64,000 bases of DNA. Origin: Caldilineaceae bacterium (lineage in GTDB: Bacteria > Chloroflexota > Anaerolineae > Caldilineales > Caldilineaceae). The position numbers and the translations under genes are program-made. This document shows, piece by piece, positions 49,243 to 60,480 of this stretch; the stretch's first letter is position 1; the number at the start of each line of letters is the position of its first letter. The stretch is taken from assembly GCA_020634815.1 (NCBI GenBank), contig JACKBA010000032.1, forward strand, positions 9,290 through 73,289, read 5' to 3'. The notes under the pieces were generated by a model. That model ran no database searches and was not told the DNA's origin. It worked only from the letters and a program-made list of their open reading frames with translations.

Positions 49243-50247
49243 TCAGCCTCTCCGGTCCGCCAGGAACCACCGGAGATAGGTACGTGCTTCAGCCGTCAGG
49301 TCGCTCAGTTCGCCTCGGCGTAGCAACTGACCAGCCATCTTCATCCTATCACGGCGCGATCGCGGCTTTTGTGCGGCCGCAAGGAGCGTGCTGCCGCGGC
49401 CATTGCCAGTATCGCCCTGTAAACGCGCTACGGCTTCAGCCGCAGCATCCGGCCCCAGCTTCTCCACAATCGCATCGAGTTCAGATGGCACAAGACCGTC
49501 TGCGCCGACTTTCTTCGGAATGAAACCAGTCTGTTTCATCAACAAGGTCAAAGTGTCCGGAGTGAAATAATAGAAGTGGTCAGTCACAAACATATCCCAC
49601 TCCGGCCCTAGCAGTTCACGGGCTAATGACTGCCAGTTCGGCATGCGGAGCAACAACAGTCCGCCTGGCCGTAACAGGCTGTATACAAGCCGATATGTCG
49701 CTTTTGGATCGAGCAAGTGTTCGGTCACATCCCAAAGGGTGATCACATCGAAGGAGTTTTGCGCAAACCCCGCCTGTCCAAGTTCGCCTTCGGTAATCGA
49801 CAACCCCAGATGCAATCGACCGTACTCAGCCAGAGCGTGTGAAGGCTCCACACCATAGCAGTCCCAGCCATCCGCACGAGCAGCCTTGAGGAACAGGCCA
49901 ATCGCACAACCGACATCGAGCACACGATTGAGCTCTCGGTACGGTTGCATCTCCGCCAGCGCACTCTGATGGAACTGATCATTCGCAGCAGCGTCAAGTT
50001 CGAGGGTTGGCGTCAGTATCCCTATCTTCTGGTAGTACGGCAAGTAGTGTTCGCGAAGATATGCTTCATTCATCGTGAAGTTATCGACAAGACGAGCCAA
50101 TCGCGGGTTAAGATAGACCATACCGCACCCATCGCACTCAACTACCTCCGTCAACTGCGTATCGATACGCTTGACGTCGGTGTAGCGCACGGTCGCAGTT
50201 TGACTGCCACAAAGATTACACGGAACGAATTCGGTTGACGGTAGCAT
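49243..50247 (-). CDS. Class I SAM-dependent methyltransferase with N-terminal zinc-binding segment
   Basis: A 334-residue methyltransferase (Methyltransf_23-like). The N-terminus has CNLCGSQ and CDGCGMVYLNPR zinc-type Cys pairs; the SAM-binding motif I is RVLDVGCAIGLFLKAARADGW; motif II GVEPS and motif IV DVITLWDVTEHLLDP follow. I prefer ATG 50247 (AAGGG upstream, giving an N-terminus MLPSTEFVPCNLCG); an upstream in-frame ATG at 50322 would add 25 residues. Such enzymes often act in sugar or polyketide modification. It sits inside the oxidoreductase operon, and the spacer before it (50248-50394) is visibly lower in GC. Possibly acquired. Confidence 0.85.
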   Translation of the reverse strand: MLPSTEFVPCNLCGSQTATVRYTDVKRIDTQLTEVVECDGCGMVYLNPRLARLVDNFTMNEAYLREHYLPYYQKIGILTPTLELDAAANDQFHQSALAEMQPYRELNRVLDVGCAIGLFLKAARADGWDCYGVEPSHALAEYGRLHLGLSITEGELGQAGFAQNSFDVITLWDVTEHLLDPKATYRLVYSLLRPGGLLLLRMPNWQSLARELLGPEWDMFVTDHFYYFTPDTLTLLMKQTGFIPKKVGADGLVPSELDAIVEKLGPDAAAEAVARLQGDTGNGRGSTLLAAAQKPRSRRDRMKMAGQLLRRGELSDLTAEARTYLRWFLADRRG

Positions 50248-50394
50248 TGCGGTATACCCTTGTCGACATGCGACTGGTTTGCAGCCGCAAGGTTGGTCAA
50301 TGATGTGTGGACCAGAGTACACAATACTTCAACAGCTTCGGCAAATCTACTGCTTAAGAATAGGCATATCCAACAAGACAAACCTGGAGCATTC

Positions 50395-51191
<797 letters not shown>

Positions 51192-51195
<4 letters not shown>

Positions 51196-52304
51196 AGGAT
51201 CTTACTCCTTTCAGCGGCGCGGTGCTGGCTGCCAAAGCCATTGCCGCGCTGGTGCATGCGCGCCATGTGCGCCAGTTCAGCGCTAATTTCATCCGGCAGC
51301 GGGATCACGCCACCCATGCGGCCGAGGAAGCGCACCGGCACGCGCCCCTGTACGATGGCACGCACATCCTCGAGCATCTGGCCGGCATTCATCTCGACGA
51401 CGAGCACGCCCTGCACGCGCTCGATTAGTTCGTCCAGCGCCGCTTCGGGATATGGCCACAGGCTGATTGGGCGGAAGAGACCGGCACGGATGCCCGCCCC
51501 CCGCGCCGCACGCACCGCCGACTTGGCGATGCGCCCCACCGTGCCAAAGGCCACCACCAGCCACTCGGCGTCCTCGGTCTGGTAGCTCTCCCAATTCTGC
51601 TCGGTCGTGTGAATCGCATGCAGCTTCTCTTGAAGGCGAAGATTCGTGCGCTCCAGTTCCTCGGCATCGAGATAGAGAGAGGTGATGATGCGCGGTGCCC
51701 TGCCGGCCGTGCCGGATAGCGCCCAGTCGGGCCGGTCGACGGTCGGCTCGCGCATGGGCGGCATTTCGACCGGCTCCATCATCTGCCCCAGCGCGCCATC
51801 ACCGGCAATGATTACGATCGTTCGGTAGCGAAAAGCGAGATCGAAGCTGAGGTAGGTCAGGTCAACCGCCTCCTGCACGGTGGAGGGCGCCAGCACAATG
51901 GGGTGGAAGTCGCCGTGGCCGGCGCTGCGCGTGACCTGGAAATAGTCTCCCTGGCCCGGTTGAATGTTGCCCAGCCCTGGCCCGCCGCGCATGATGTCGA
52001 CGAGGACGCACGGCACCTCGCTGCCGGCAATGTAGCTCAGCCCTTCCTGCATGAGGCTGATACCGGGCGACGACGACGACGTCATAGCGCGGACGCCCGC
52101 ACAGGCCGCGCCGTAGACCATGTTGATGGCGCCAATCTCGCTCTCGGCCTGCAAGAAGGTACGGCCGAGCTCCGGCATGCGCCGGGCCATGTATTCGAGC
52201 AGTTCCGTTTGCGGTGTGATGGGGTAGCCAAAGAAGGCATCGACACCGGCGCGTACGGCGGCTTCCGCCAACGCCTCGTTGCCCTTCCAAAGCTCACGGG
52301 TCAT
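51192..52304 (-). CDS. 2-oxoacid:ferredoxin oxidoreductase, alpha subunit
   Basis: A 370-residue alpha subunit: KGNEALAEAAVRAGVDAFFGYPITPQTELLEYM, FLQAESEIGAINMVYGAACAG, TSSSSPGISLMQEGLSYIAG and GGPGLGNIQPGQGDYFQ. The family includes VorB-type 3-methyl-2-oxobutanoate and 2-oxoglutarate oxidoreductases. ATG 52304 follows GGAGGAAACTC. With ilvD nearby, a branched-chain 2-oxoacid is a reasonable guess for the substrate, but the sequence does not prove it. Confidence 0.93.
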
Positions 52305-52403
52305 GAGTTTCCTCCAATCGAGGTAGACTGTCGGGATGGCCGGGTCCGGCCGGGGGCCAGCACCCTTCTGCGAGACGCGCCGGCCGGCCGCCCCGGTCTG
52401 TGC

Positions 52404-52637
52404 TCAGGCCGCGCGGCGCAGCGGCTCGCGGTAGACGGTGAACGCCACGTCGGGGCAGACGATGGCACAGATGCCGCAGCCCGTACAGTGTCCGTCGCGC
52501 TCGTCGAGCTGCACGTGATGATAACCGCGCGCGTTCAACGTGTCCGCCAGCGTGAGTACATGCTGCGGGCACGCCTGGATGCAAAGGCCACAGCCTTTAC
52601 AACGGTCGGTTTGAATGGATACCGTTCCCTTGGTCAT
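52404..52637 (-). CDS. 2[4Fe-4S] ferredoxin-like delta subunit of the oxidoreductase
   Basis: A 77-residue ferredoxin with two clusters: CKGCGLCIQACP and CTGCGICAIVCP, each the canonical CxxCxxCxxxCP. It is the first gene of the oxidoreductase unit and would pass electrons from the alpha-beta core. ATG 52637 follows AAAGGAG. The 99-nt gap to the alpha gene holds only GC-rich sequence with no recognised element. Confidence 0.93.
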   Translation of the reverse strand: MTKGTVSIQTDRCKGCGLCIQACPQHVLTLADTLNARGYHHVQLDERDGHCTGCGICAIVCPDVAFTVYREPLRRAA

Positions 52638-52712
52638 GAATGTTGCTCTCCTTTGAGCAATTCACTTGCTGGCCACGGCCCGTTTGGGAGGACCGTCGGT
52701 GGCCAGTTCCGG

Positions 52713-52734
52713 CGTGTATCCCCATTGATACACG
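52713..52734. promoter_or_regulatory. Perfect palindrome upstream of the oxidoreductase operon
   Basis: CGTGTATC - 6-nt spacer - GATACACG, an exact inverted repeat 76 nt before the ferredoxin start. It has the form of a dimeric regulator operator; alternatively a small leader hairpin. The rest of 52638-52838 holds no recognised gene. Confidence 0.5.
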
Positions 52735-52841
52735 TCAGCGGCAAAGCCGGTAAAAAAAGAGGATGTAACTACTTAAAGAATAGCAGAATCGTGTGCGTAC
52801 TTCCAGGGGCAAATGTCACGGCGCGGTGGGGACATTGTTTG

Positions 52842-53029
52842 GGGGATGAGGGGATGACAAGATGACGGAATGACAAGGTGACAGGATGAGGGCGTGAGGG
52901 GACAAAAAAGTGAGGTGTTGGGGTTGTGGGGTATTGGGGTTTCTATGATCCCCAACACCCCACAACCCCAACACCTCACCTTGTCATCTTGTCACCTTGT
53001 CACCTTGTCACCCTGTCATCCCCTCACAC
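52842..53029. repeat. 188-bp nested inverted repeat downstream of ilvD
   Basis: The inner hairpin at 52910-52979 has arms of 30 nt that match at 29 positions (GTGAGGTGTTGGGGTTGTGG and continuation), with a 10-nt loop. The outer arms (52842-52909 and 52980-53029) consist of GATGACAAG/GGTGACAAG words against CTTGTCACC/CTTGTCATC words. It lies between ilvD and the oxidoreductase operon and may form a very large cruciform or RNA hairpin. Confidence 0.9.
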
Positions 53030-53031
53030 TC

Positions 53032-54726
<1,695 letters not shown>

Positions 54727-54809
54727 GAGTCAATTTCCCCGCTTTCGATAATGAGAATTGGTTTCCCTATCATACTAGATTTGCGCTGCTTTGACGAAGC
54801 AGTGGGCTG

Positions 54810-55694
54810 CTACGCTGCCATCGATGGCACGGCCGGCTGCGCGGTCTGTATGTCCGTCACGATGGCAAAGTCGGGGTGCCCGCGCAGCAAGCTGACGGGA
54901 TAATCGACATCCTCGCCGTCCGGGTTGGCGACGAATGGGCTGCCGAAGAGCGCGATGCGCAGGGCTGTACGCTGCCAGACGCCCCCCTGGCAGTAGAGCC
55001 GGATGCGCCGTGCCGTCAGGATGTCGGCCAGGCCCAGCGTCACCGCCATGGGCGGCAGGGCGGCAAAGTTGCCGGCCGCCGCGCGCGTGGCATTCATGAC
55101 AACCGTCTCGGGCGCAAGGGTCACCAGCCGCGTCTTGCTGGCCTTGAACTCGGCCGGCGTCAGGCGGAACCAGCGGCTGATGGGCGGTTCGTTGAAGGCG
55201 ATGTGGCCGTGTACGCCGATGCCGCCGTAGCAGGTGTCGATGCCGCCGGCCGCGGCGATAGCCTCGCTGATGCGGTCGATGTGCAGCGGGTCCGGGAAAT
55301 GAAGCTGCGCGGGCGGGATTGCCAGCGCCGGCTCGAGGCGATCGAAGAGCGTGCGCCGGGCAAAGCCGGCAAAGCTGAGCGGGTGGTCGGCACTCACGGC
55401 GCGCCCCTGCCAGTCGCAGTACTCGTCCATAAAGAACGCGTGCACGTGCCCCCAGCCGATGGCCTCGCGGTTGCACAGGTCGGCCAGCAGCGGCAGATAG
55501 CCGACCGGCCCCACCGGCAGAATCAGGCGCGCCGGCACGCCCGCATCACGCGCTGCGATAATGTCGTCGGCGACGGCGCGTGCGAAGTGGGCGTGCAGCG
55601 CCGGCAGATCAGGCAGGATGGTCAGCGGGACGGAGCTGCGCCCGGCAAGCTGGTCGGCGGAATAGAGAAAGATGTCGGGCAGGTTGTCTTGCAT
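54810..55694 (-). CDS. NagB-like glucosamine-6-phosphate deaminase/isomerase
   Basis: A 294-residue sugar-phosphate isomerase of the NagB/RpiA-like fold: LILPVGPVGYLPLLADL in place of the usual GSTP loop, HAFFMDEYCDW with the conserved Asp-Glu, and GGIGVHGHIAFNEPP holding the catalytic His. It probably converts glucosamine-6-phosphate to fructose-6-phosphate and ammonia, or an analogue. ATG 55694 lacks a good Shine-Dalgarno; longer in-frame starts reach into the MITE-like repeat and are less likely. It is about 25 residues longer than typical NagB. Confidence 0.85.
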   Translation of the reverse strand: MQDNLPDIFLYSADQLAGRSSVPLTILPDLPALHAHFARAVADDIIAARDAGVPARLILPVGPVGYLPLLADLCNREAIGWGHVHAFFMDEYCDWQGRAVSADHPLSFAGFARRTLFDRLEPALAIPPAQLHFPDPLHIDRISEAIAAAGGIDTCYGGIGVHGHIAFNEPPISRWFRLTPAEFKASKTRLVTLAPETVVMNATRAAAGNFAALPPMAVTLGLADILTARRIRLYCQGGVWQRTALRIALFGSPFVANPDGEDVDYPVSLLRGHPDFAIVTDIQTAQPAVPSMAA

Positions 55695-55777
55695 GGTGGC
55701 GAGTCCGCGTCTGAATGAAGGTCGTGCCAGACGCCATTGTACCGGCAAATGCGGTTTCGCTCCACTGCGTTCATTCG

Positions 55778-55900
55778 GGTGCGTCCCAGGAAATTGGCGA
55801 AGTAGCGCCGGCGTGCGTCGCACTGGTCAGGATTTGGTTTCCCGCGCCGGATCGTTTGACCAGTGCGACGCACGCCGCCATTTTTCTGGGACGCACCCTC
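55778..55900. mobile_element. MITE-like element with 8-bp flanking direct repeats
   Basis: About 123 bp with terminal inverted repeats GGTGCGTCCCAG (left) and CTGGGACGCACC (right), flanked by TTCATTCG at 55770-55777 and 55901-55908. Inside is a second inverted repeat (GGCGTGCGTCGCACTGGTCA at 55809-55828 against TGACCAGTGCGACGCACGCC at 55857-55876). No ORF of a transposase is present, so it would be non-autonomous. Confidence 0.7.
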
Positions 55901-55927
55901 TTCATTCGCCTCCGCCAGCAAAAAACC

Positions 55928-55966
55928 GGAGCGTGCCGCCGGCACTCCCATGCAGCGGCACGCTCC
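55928..55966 (-). terminator. Terminator of the Cys-rich secreted protein gene
   Basis: A 12-bp stem GGAGCGTGCCGC/GCGGCACGCTCC followed on the minus strand by GGTTTTTTGC. Confidence 0.85.
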
Positions 55967-55981
55967 AGTTCATCAGCCTTT

Positions 55982-56019
55982 GTTGGCCTGCCGGCGCATC
56001 ATGCAGCCGGCAGGCCAAC
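55982..56019 (-). terminator. GC-rich hairpin after the Cys-rich secreted protein gene
   Basis: A perfect 14-bp stem GTTGGCCTGCCGGC/GCCGGCAGGCCAAC with a 10-nt loop, 23 nt after the stop at 56043. No T run, so it may stabilise the 3' end ahead of the true terminator. Confidence 0.7.
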
Positions 56020-56042
56020 ATTGCAATGAGGGAGGATGACGG

Positions 56043-57722
56043 CTACTCATCCTTCGCCAGGACCGGCAGGAAGAGAGAGTCGCTCTGCGCCGGGTTGGCG
56101 AGGCTCAACGCAAGGTCGTACAGCGCCGCGCCGACCGCGTCGAGGAGTTCGACATCGCACGGGCAGTCGCCGTCGGTGCACTGGTCGCACGTCCCGTCGC
56201 GCAGGCGATCCACCTCGCGGATCTGATCCTGAATCTGCAAGCAATCCTCCCCATTCTCGCAGGTGCAGGTGCATTCACCTTCCGAGGTGCAACTGCGCAG
56301 GCGCACGTGATTCAGCGTCTGCACGAGTTCCTGCAAGCGAGCCTGGAACTGCTGGCAGCTCTCGCCCTCACATTCGATGCGCGCCTGCAACTGGGCAAGC
56401 TCGCCGGTGCGCTCGCGCACAGCCAGGCAGACCGAGCCATCTTCACAGCACTCGCCTTCGCCTTCCTGGCAATAGCTGTAGCGCTCCTGCTCCATAAACA
56501 TCTCGCGCGGCCGTTTGCCGCCACCGCCGCCTCCACCGCCGCCACCGCGTTCGAGGATACGCACATCCATGTAGGTGAGGTTGTCGGCAAAGTCAAGCAC
56601 TGCCGTACCGCCGCCTTCATCGGTCGGTTCCGCTGCCGCCGCGACATCTTCGGTCTCCACGGGCACCACGATCTCCGTCACGCCTTCGACAAAACCCGTG
56701 TTGAGATTGACGGCTCCACAAGTCTGGTCGAAGCTGAAAGTCAGCCGGTAGTCGCCGGCCGGGCCGCTGGGCAACGGGTCATTGAGCTGGCGCACGTTCC
56801 AGGTGTAGCCAAAGATGATGCGCCCCTTGACATTGATCTCGGCCGAGTAGTAGCCAGGGCCGTCGCCGCCCTCATAGACCGCCTTGTTGAAGATCGGCTC
56901 ATTGATGAGGTTGACCGTGCTTCCTACCTCCTCCGTCCAGCCGCTGCCAGGCACCCAGACCAGATCGGCCAGGGATGCATTGTCGCGCTTGACGAGAAGT
57001 TTCTGGATGGTGAAGCGAGCGCAGTTCGAGTAGATGGTCGCCTGGTTGCCGGCTCCCAACACCGGACCGGCCGCGTCGACGGCCATGCCGTGCACCTCGT
57101 CGATGCCCCAGCCGGAGACATGGCGCATGGCATATTCTAGCCAGGGTTCGGTGCCGCCATCGCGACCGTTAGGCTCATCAGGGGTCTCCTCCATCAAATC
57201 CTCGAACAGCACGACCTCGGTGCGAACCTGCGACCGAGTGTACCAGTCATTCGACTCGAGATTGTCGCCCCAGTCGATCCAGTCCACACTGACCGGCACA
57301 TCCTCTCCCGACCAGTCGGCAGATGCTGCCTGCCACGTGTTCTTGGCGTCCTTCTGGAGATAAGCCTTCACGAGTGGCATGGGATTGTCGGCCGGCGGGG
57401 TGCCGGGAACCAGTGCCGCATTGAATGTGCCGGGAATGCCGTTGTCACAGAAATCCTTATTATCCGGATCCGGGGCGCAGCTCGCCGGCACGATGTTGGG
57501 GTCCGCACCATTGGTCCCCCATGAATACCACCAGGCACCGCCGGACAAGGGCACCATGCCTGGCGTGCCGGGCACCGCCTTCGTCACACCCTCGGCCCAG
57601 ATCACGGGAAACGAAAGATTGTTGCCGGCCGTTTCTGTCGTGGGCGGGCCCTTGGCCATGGCCGCAGGCGGCGCCAGCACCACGATAAGGATACAGATGA
57701 TCAAGATGTTCAAGCGTTTCAT
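56043..57722 (-). CDS. Secreted Cys-rich protein with poly-Gly hinge, unknown function
   Basis: A 559-residue exported protein. A signal peptide (LNILIICILIVVLAPPAAMA) is followed by a beta-rich domain of about 350 residues with few Cys (WYSWGTNGADPNIV, DVPVSVDWIDWGDNLESNDWY, YEGGDGPGYYSAEINVKGRIIFGYTW). A run of ten Gly then leads to a C-terminal region of about 160 residues that holds most of the Cys, many as EGECCEDG, GECTCTCENGEDC and CDQCTDGDCPCD clusters between long charged helices. ATG 57722 follows GGAGG. The C-terminus resembles metal-binding or disulfide-rich modules, but no family is recognised. Confidence 0.78.
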   Translation of the reverse strand: MKRLNILIICILIVVLAPPAAMAKGPPTTETAGNNLSFPVIWAEGVTKAVPGTPGMVPLSGGAWWYSWGTNGADPNIVPASCAPDPDNKDFCDNGIPGTFNAALVPGTPPADNPMPLVKAYLQKDAKNTWQAASADWSGEDVPVSVDWIDWGDNLESNDWYTRSQVRTEVVLFEDLMEETPDEPNGRDGGTEPWLEYAMRHVSGWGIDEVHGMAVDAAGPVLGAGNQATIYSNCARFTIQKLLVKRDNASLADLVWVPGSGWTEEVGSTVNLINEPIFNKAVYEGGDGPGYYSAEINVKGRIIFGYTWNVRQLNDPLPSGPAGDYRLTFSFDQTCGAVNLNTGFVEGVTEIVVPVETEDVAAAAEPTDEGGGTAVLDFADNLTYMDVRILERGGGGGGGGGGKRPREMFMEQERYSYCQEGEGECCEDGSVCLAVRERTGELAQLQARIECEGESCQQFQARLQELVQTLNHVRLRSCTSEGECTCTCENGEDCLQIQDQIREVDRLRDGTCDQCTDGDCPCDVELLDAVGAALYDLALSLANPAQSDSLFLPVLAKDE

Positions 57723-57866
57723 AGGTTGCCTCCAGTAGGGTGGTGAAGGCAGCAAGCAGCCGCGTGGCTTTGCGATGGAATAGCAGGGCTTTCGGCCACC
57801 CGGTGGCTTGCACCTTCACCTGCGTCACTCCTCACTCATTTGCATCGCGATGCGTCGACTACTTTG

Positions 57867-57895
57867 ATTATGGAACGTGCCCGGAGCAGTTACAA
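57867..57895 (-). promoter_or_regulatory. Putative promoter of the Cys-rich secreted protein
   Basis: Minus strand TTGTAA (57895-57890), 17-nt spacer and CATAAT (57872-57867). The start codon is about 145 nt further, leaving a leader with no recognised element. Confidence 0.5.
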
Positions 57896-58032
57896 TCGCT
57901 CGCGGCGGGAGGGGCGACCGATAAACGAGTGATTGGGCAGGGCGCAGGCAGAGGCAAAGAGCTAGGTCGCAGCCGGCAAAGAGGTAGGTCAGAGTGACTT
58001 TCGAGGCGGTTTGGGCAGGACGGGGATCGACC

Positions 58033-58719
58033 CTACTCGACATCGGCCGCCGGCCGCGGCGAGATCAGGCCGTGTTCGGCGGCGTAGCGGGCCGCTTCAT
58101 AGCGGCTGCTCAGGTGGAGTTTGGCGAGTACGCTGCGCACATGGCTCTTGACCGTGTGGATGCTGATGACAAGTTCCGTGGCGATCTCCTTGTCGGTGGC
58201 GCCCGACGCGATCAGGTCCAGCACTTCATGTTCGCGCGGCGAGAGGACGGGCTGTTCGGCGGGCACCGCGCCGGGCGGCCGCTGGCTGAGCTGGCGGAAC
58301 TCGGCGATGATGCGCCCGCTGAGCGCCGGTGTCAGCGCCGCCTCGCCCGCAAGCACGCCGCGCAAAAGTGCCAGCAACTCGTCGGTGTGGATGCTCTTGA
58401 GCAAGTATCCCTGGGCACCGCTCTTGATCGCCTGGAAGAGCATGTCGTCCTCCTCACGCACGGTGAGCATCACGACCACCATGCCGGGGAACTCGCCGGT
58501 TATGGCCTGCGTGGCCTCTACGCCGTCACAGCCCGGCATGGTGATGTCCATCAGCACGAGATCGGGCCGCAGGCGGCGCGCCATGACCAACGCCTCGATG
58601 CCGTCGGACGCCTCGCCCACGACCACAAAATCCGGCTGGTGGTTGAGGATACCCGCCAGACCCTCGCGGAAGAGCGCATGGTCGTCGGCCAGCAGGACTC
58701 GTACCTTTGCCGGAACCAT
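58033..58719 (-). CDS. NarL/FixJ-family response regulator
   Basis: A 228-residue DNA-binding regulator: receiver domain VRVLLADDHALFREGLAGIL with the phosphoacceptor Asp in LVLMDITMPG, the Thr in VVMLTVREED and Lys in YLLKSIHTDEL; then a LuxR-type HTH (LSPREHEVLDLIASGATDKEIATELVISIHTVKSH). ATG 58719 follows GAGAGGTG. It starts 5 nt after the kinase stop, so the pair is one operon. Its target genes are unknown. Confidence 0.93.
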   Translation of the reverse strand: MVPAKVRVLLADDHALFREGLAGILNHQPDFVVVGEASDGIEALVMARRLRPDLVLMDITMPGCDGVEATQAITGEFPGMVVVMLTVREEDDMLFQAIKSGAQGYLLKSIHTDELLALLRGVLAGEAALTPALSGRIIAEFRQLSQRPPGAVPAEQPVLSPREHEVLDLIASGATDKEIATELVISIHTVKSHVRSVLAKLHLSSRYEAARYAAEHGLISPRPAADVE

Positions 58720-58724
58720 GCTTG

Positions 58725-60278
58725 TCACCTCTCCACCTGGCTCGCCCGCACGCCATCGCCGGCCGGCCAACGAAGTTCGACCCGGGTACCCGCACCGGGC
58801 TGCGTTGCGACGTGCAGCGTGCCGCCCAGGCGTTCGGCCCGCGCCGCCATGATGCTCAGGCCGAAATGGCAGTCACCTTCGCCGGCCACTGTGCTGATGT
58901 CAAATCCGCTGCCGTCGTCGGTCACCGCGATGACGAGATCGCCGTTCGTGCTGCCGTCGACGCCCTGGTATTGCGCCAGAGCAATCGTCACCGTGGTTGC
59001 GCAGGCATGCTTGTGCGCATTGGCCAGCGCCTCGTGAACGACGCGCATCACCTGCTCCTGATCTTCCCTCGCTAGAAAGAGCGGCGCATCTACGGCGCTG
59101 GTGACGGCAACCGCCGGTTCGCCCGGCGCCGGCTGCGGCACGGCAAGCTCGCCCAGGACGCTCTGCAACGACTGCGGCGCCGGCGGCGTCTCGCGCAGGC
59201 TGGCAATCGAACGGCGCACCTCGGTCGACGCCTGGCCGATTGCCGCGCGGATCTGGTGCATCGTGCTGCCGGCCGTGTGCACCTCGCCCTTCTGCAGCAG
59301 GGCCGTCACTTCGTCCGACTTCAACCCCAGATAGCCGAGCACTTGCGCCAGCCCGTCGTGCATCTCGGCGGCGATGCGCTGCCGTTCTTCCAGCGTGGCC
59401 GCGTGTGCGCGCGTCTGGATGCGCTCCTGCGTCTCCACGGCAAGCCGTTGATTGGCGCGCGTCAACTCCGCCGTGCGTTCTGCGACGAGTTCTTCCAGGT
59501 GGTTGCGATAGGTGTTCAGTGCGGCGTCGGCCTGGCGCTTCTCGTTCGTCTGCTCGCGGTAGTAGACAAACGCAAAGATGGGGATTGCCCACAGATAGAA
59601 GCTGTTGGAGACGGGGCAGAGCACGTCATTGTTGGTGTGTCCAGAAACGAAATTGACAAAGGTCAACAACTCGGAGACGAAGAGAAAAGCCAGCGCCACC
59701 AGCACGGCGTTGCGCAGCCAGCCGCGGCGGCGCGCCAGGATCAGCGCGCCCGCGCCGATCAAGAGCGCGGCCAGCAGGTGCAGCAGCGACGCCGGCCAGG
59801 TGAGGTGAAAGTGCACGCTCGGGTTGGCGGCAAGTTCGAACGGCCACCAGAAGAACGCGGCCGCCGTCGCCACACCGCCGGTCCACAGCCCGACGCGCAG
59901 ATAGCGCCGCGCGATTTCGGCATCGTCCAGAATATAGCGCAAAAACGCCCCGGCGATGACGACGGTCGAGGCGAGGGTCAGGGCGTGTTCCAGCGGGGCA
60001 ATGACGGCACAGAACGCATTGTGGTCGACCCCAGAGACCAGGCGCACGGAGAGGTGGGCGAACTTGAAGATCTCACGTAACAGGGCAAGGGCAAAGCCGA
60101 CTACCAGCAGGCGCTCGCGGGCAGGCCTGCCCTCGCGCTGGCGGCTCATAGCCAGCGCCAGCAACACAAACCAGAGCGTCGCCGCCAACCCGAAGCGCAC
60201 GAGATTGTTCCCAGGCGGCCCCGGACCGCCGGCAAACTCTGCCATCAATTCCAGGAGGAAATTCAGGACCTGGGGCAT
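58725..60278 (-). CDS. Membrane histidine kinase, HisKA_3 (NarX/LiaS-like)
   Basis: A 517-residue kinase. The first 250 residues hold about seven hydrophobic helices with His/Phe-rich segments (FWWPFELAANPSVHFHLTW), resembling multi-helix sensor domains. The dimerisation/phosphoacceptor box is ATLEERQRIAAEMHDGLAQVLGYLG, His near residue 305. The HATPase_c domain shows HEALANAHKHACATTV and TDDGSGFD near 451, with GLSIMAARAERLGG. ATG 60278 has GGGAGGAG 5 nt upstream. The stimulus is unknown. Confidence 0.92.
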   Translation of the reverse strand: MPQVLNFLLELMAEFAGGPGPPGNNLVRFGLAATLWFVLLALAMSRQREGRPARERLLVVGFALALLREIFKFAHLSVRLVSGVDHNAFCAVIAPLEHALTLASTVVIAGAFLRYILDDAEIARRYLRVGLWTGGVATAAAFFWWPFELAANPSVHFHLTWPASLLHLLAALLIGAGALILARRRGWLRNAVLVALAFLFVSELLTFVNFVSGHTNNDVLCPVSNSFYLWAIPIFAFVYYREQTNEKRQADAALNTYRNHLEELVAERTAELTRANQRLAVETQERIQTRAHAATLEERQRIAAEMHDGLAQVLGYLGLKSDEVTALLQKGEVHTAGSTMHQIRAAIGQASTEVRRSIASLRETPPAPQSLQSVLGELAVPQPAPGEPAVAVTSAVDAPLFLAREDQEQVMRVVHEALANAHKHACATTVTIALAQYQGVDGSTNGDLVIAVTDDGSGFDISTVAGEGDCHFGLSIMAARAERLGGTLHVATQPGAGTRVELRWPAGDGVRASQVER

Positions 60279-60480
60279 GCCGCTCCTCCCGCATCAGACA
60301 TTGTCTGCTCTCTTTTGAGTATAGCACACCGCGCCGCCCGCGATCACGGCATTCAGCATCATCCTGACCCAGTGCGCTACCTGGCTCAGGAGCGCACGGC
60401 TTCGGTACCTGTCGTTCTCCCGACGATTCTGGCGTGCTACAATGCATGCGCTTTCCCGCACAGAAAGGGCCAGGAAGACC

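Noticed and set aside
57756..58032. Possible small gene in the spacer between the secreted protein and response regulator
   Set aside because: Only short unsupported frames; the region holds a minus-strand promoter and leader.
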